Part shown: piece after piece, positions 4,717 through 5,963 of the stretch | Numbering within the stretch: position 1 is the first letter of the stretch | Layout: each line of letters begins with the position of its first letter | DNA from: an uncultured Clostridia bacterium | Lineage (GTDB): Bacteria > Bacillota > Clostridia > Lachnospirales > Lachnospiraceae | Reading direction: 5' to 3' | DNA: 5,963 bases | Assembly (NCBI GenBank): GCA_947178015.1 | Contig: CAMWWW010000158.1 | Location: forward strand, 1 to 5,963 | Program-made: the position numbers and the translations under genes | The notes under the pieces: generated by a model | What the model saw: the letters and a program-made list of their open reading frames with translations, nothing else | What the model was told of the DNA's origin: nothing | Databases searched by the model: none

Positions 4717-5963
4717 ATGAGTGCTGATTATCAACAATACGAGACAGATCTGCGGGAATATATCCTAAAAAAGCTTCCGCAAGTTCTGAAAAAACCACAC
4801 AGCTTTATCCACTATCCATTTATTGATCCGGGCTCCGTCTACGATGGAAATGTCTGGGATTGGGATACATACTGGTCTGTCTATGCTATCTTTTCTCTGA
4901 CAGATAACATGGAAGATGAGCAAATACAAGAAATTCTAATTCACGCAAAGGGAAATGTAGAGAATTTTATGGACCATCAGCTTGAGGATGGATATATTCC
5001 AATGATGATAGAAGTCGCGGACTGGCCGGAGCCATATTTAAACTTAAAACATAAAGAAGGGATTCTCATGAATATGCATAAACCCTTTTTATGTCAGCAA
5101 ATATGTCTGATCAGCGACTTTTGTCATGACTACAAATGGGCAGAGGCATTTTTTCCTAAATTAGAAACCTATTTTACCTGTTATAAAAAGAATTATTATC
5201 AAGATACAACCGGTCTATATGTATGGTGTGATGATATTATGATAGGTGTGGACAACGATCCTTGCAGTTTTGGCAGACCAAAATTCAGCACGGCAAATAT
5301 CTACCTTAACAGTTTTATGGTAATGGAGCTAGATGCGATGGAAAAGCTATGCAGAAACTTTGGCAAGGAAGATCGAGCAGACTTTTATCAGACAGAAGCC
5401 GCGGCTTTGGTAAAAGCCATTCGAGAAGAATGTTGGGACAAGCGCGATCAGATCTACTATTCTGTAGATGTCGATGTGCGCACTCGAACCTTTGACTGGT
5501 TTCATCAAGGACTTGGGGTGTTCTGGAAATCCCTTCCCATCAAGGTGCGTGTTTGGTCCTCCTTTCTCCCCATGTATGCCGGCTTCGCAACAAAAGAGGA
5601 AGCTGCGCGGCTCAAAGAGCATATGCTCGATCCGTCGACCTTCTGGGCGCCACATGGCATTACAAGCCTTGCCATGGATGAGCGGATGTTTAATCTGGAC
5701 GCCACTAACAATCCATCTAACTGGCTGGGACCTATCTGGATTGTCTGCGAATACATTTGTTTTCGCGCACTACTCAATTATGGCTATAATGACGAGGCTG
5801 CTGAGCTGTGCAGGAGAATACTTGCCATGATGGGGCGCGATCTACAGGAAACAGGCTGCATTCACGAGTATTACGATCCATTTACAGGAAAAGGGATTAT
5901 GAATGGTGGATTCTTAAATTGGAATGTTTTAGTGCTAAATATGACAAAAGAATTAAGAGAAAA
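4717..5963 (+). CDS. GH63/MGH1-like (alpha/alpha)6-barrel glycoside hydrolase, 3' end outside the window
   Basis: The frame is open from the ATG at 4717 to the window end (415 residues, no stop). AAAGGAGG lies 5 bases before the start. There is no signal peptide, so it is predicted cytoplasmic. Family features in order: VWDWDTYWSVYA (46-57), MNMHKPFLCQQ (118-128), MIGVDNDP (175-182), SNWLGPIW (334-341), and CIHEYYDPFTGKG (381-393) followed by FLNWNVLVLN. These are typical of the trehalase/GH63/mannosylglycerate-hydrolase clan. By comparison with GH63 enzymes such as E. coli YgjK, Asp179 in GVDNDP is the likely general acid and Glu384 in HEYYDP the likely general base. The substrate cannot be read from the sequence: it may be an alpha-linked oligosaccharide or glycoside freed from plant polymers, given the lyase beside it. 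It may share transcripts with the lyase but also has its own promoter. Confidence 0.85.
   Translation, partial: MSADYQQYETDLREYILKKLPQVLKKPHSFIHYPFIDPGSVYDGNVWDWDTYWSVYAIFSLTDNMEDEQIQEILIHAKGNVENFMDHQLEDGYIPMMIEVADWPEPYLNLKHKEGILMNMHKPFLCQQICLISDFCHDYKWAEAFFPKLETYFTCYKKNYYQDTTGLYVWCDDIMIGVDNDPCSFGRPKFSTANIYLNSFMVMELDAMEKLCRNFGKEDRADFYQTEAAALVKAIREECWDKRDQIYYSVDVDVRTRTFDWFHQGLGVFWKSLPIKVRVWSSFLPMYAGFATKEEAARLKEHMLDPSTFWAPHGITSLAMDERMFNLDATNNPSNWLGPIWIVCEYICFRALLNYGYNDEAAELCRRILAMMGRDLQETGCIHEYYDPFTGKGIMNGGFLNWNVLVLNMTKELRE

Noticed and set aside
5347..5830. Open frames of 90-120 residues on both strands
   Set aside because: They overlap the glycoside hydrolase, whose frame carries clear family motifs through this whole stretch.
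1..5963. CRISPR array, phage genes or a defence system
   Set aside because: No regularly spaced repeats, Cas, phage or toxin-antitoxin-like proteins are visible on either strand.

Overview
The window looks like a chromosomal segment from a Gram-positive gut anaerobe of the Clostridia, most likely a Lachnospiraceae-type pectin degrader. This is inferred from the AT-rich spacers, strong AGGAGG-type ribosome binding sites, the consensus promoter forms, the style of the IS66 remnant and the domain make-up of a secreted pectate lyase. No species can be named from the sequence alone.

Layout. Positions 1-42 hold the 5' half of a tRNA-Arg(CCT) gene on the minus strand, cut by the window edge. Positions 102-166 hold a second tRNA-Arg(CCT)-like gene on the same strand with a normal 5' half and a degraded 3' half. 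It has a near-perfect sigma-A promoter (246-274) upstream and a small Rho-independent-type terminator (50-71) downstream. Positions 304-1647 are a complete-ended but internally deleted IS66-family insertion sequence: 25-bp perfect terminal inverted repeats beginning GTAA, an 8-bp target duplication (TTCAACAG), and a broken transposase that lost its central part and carries a later one-base frameshift. Positions 1656-1869 form a dense regulatory region with several dyads and a good promoter. Positions 1870-4593 encode a 907-residue secreted multidomain pectate lyase (signal peptide, PL1-type beta-helix, Ca-binding-like loop, Ig-like domain, ConA-like domain, LysM). Positions 4594-4716 hold a second promoter and a large leader hairpin. 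Positions 4717-5963 encode the first 415 residues of a cytoplasmic GH63/MGH1-like (alpha/alpha)6-barrel glycoside hydrolase that runs off the window.

How the parts fit. The lyase probably cleaves pectic polymers at the cell surface, held in the wall by its LysM domain. The hydrolase next door, with no signal peptide, would act on imported oligosaccharides. The two genes point the same way, but each has its own predicted promoter, and a strong hairpin lies between them, so partial uncoupling of expression is likely. I see no wholly new system. The least explained parts are the regulatory region before the lyase, the promoter-pseudo-tRNA-terminator unit, and the DnaA-box-like cluster inside the IS.
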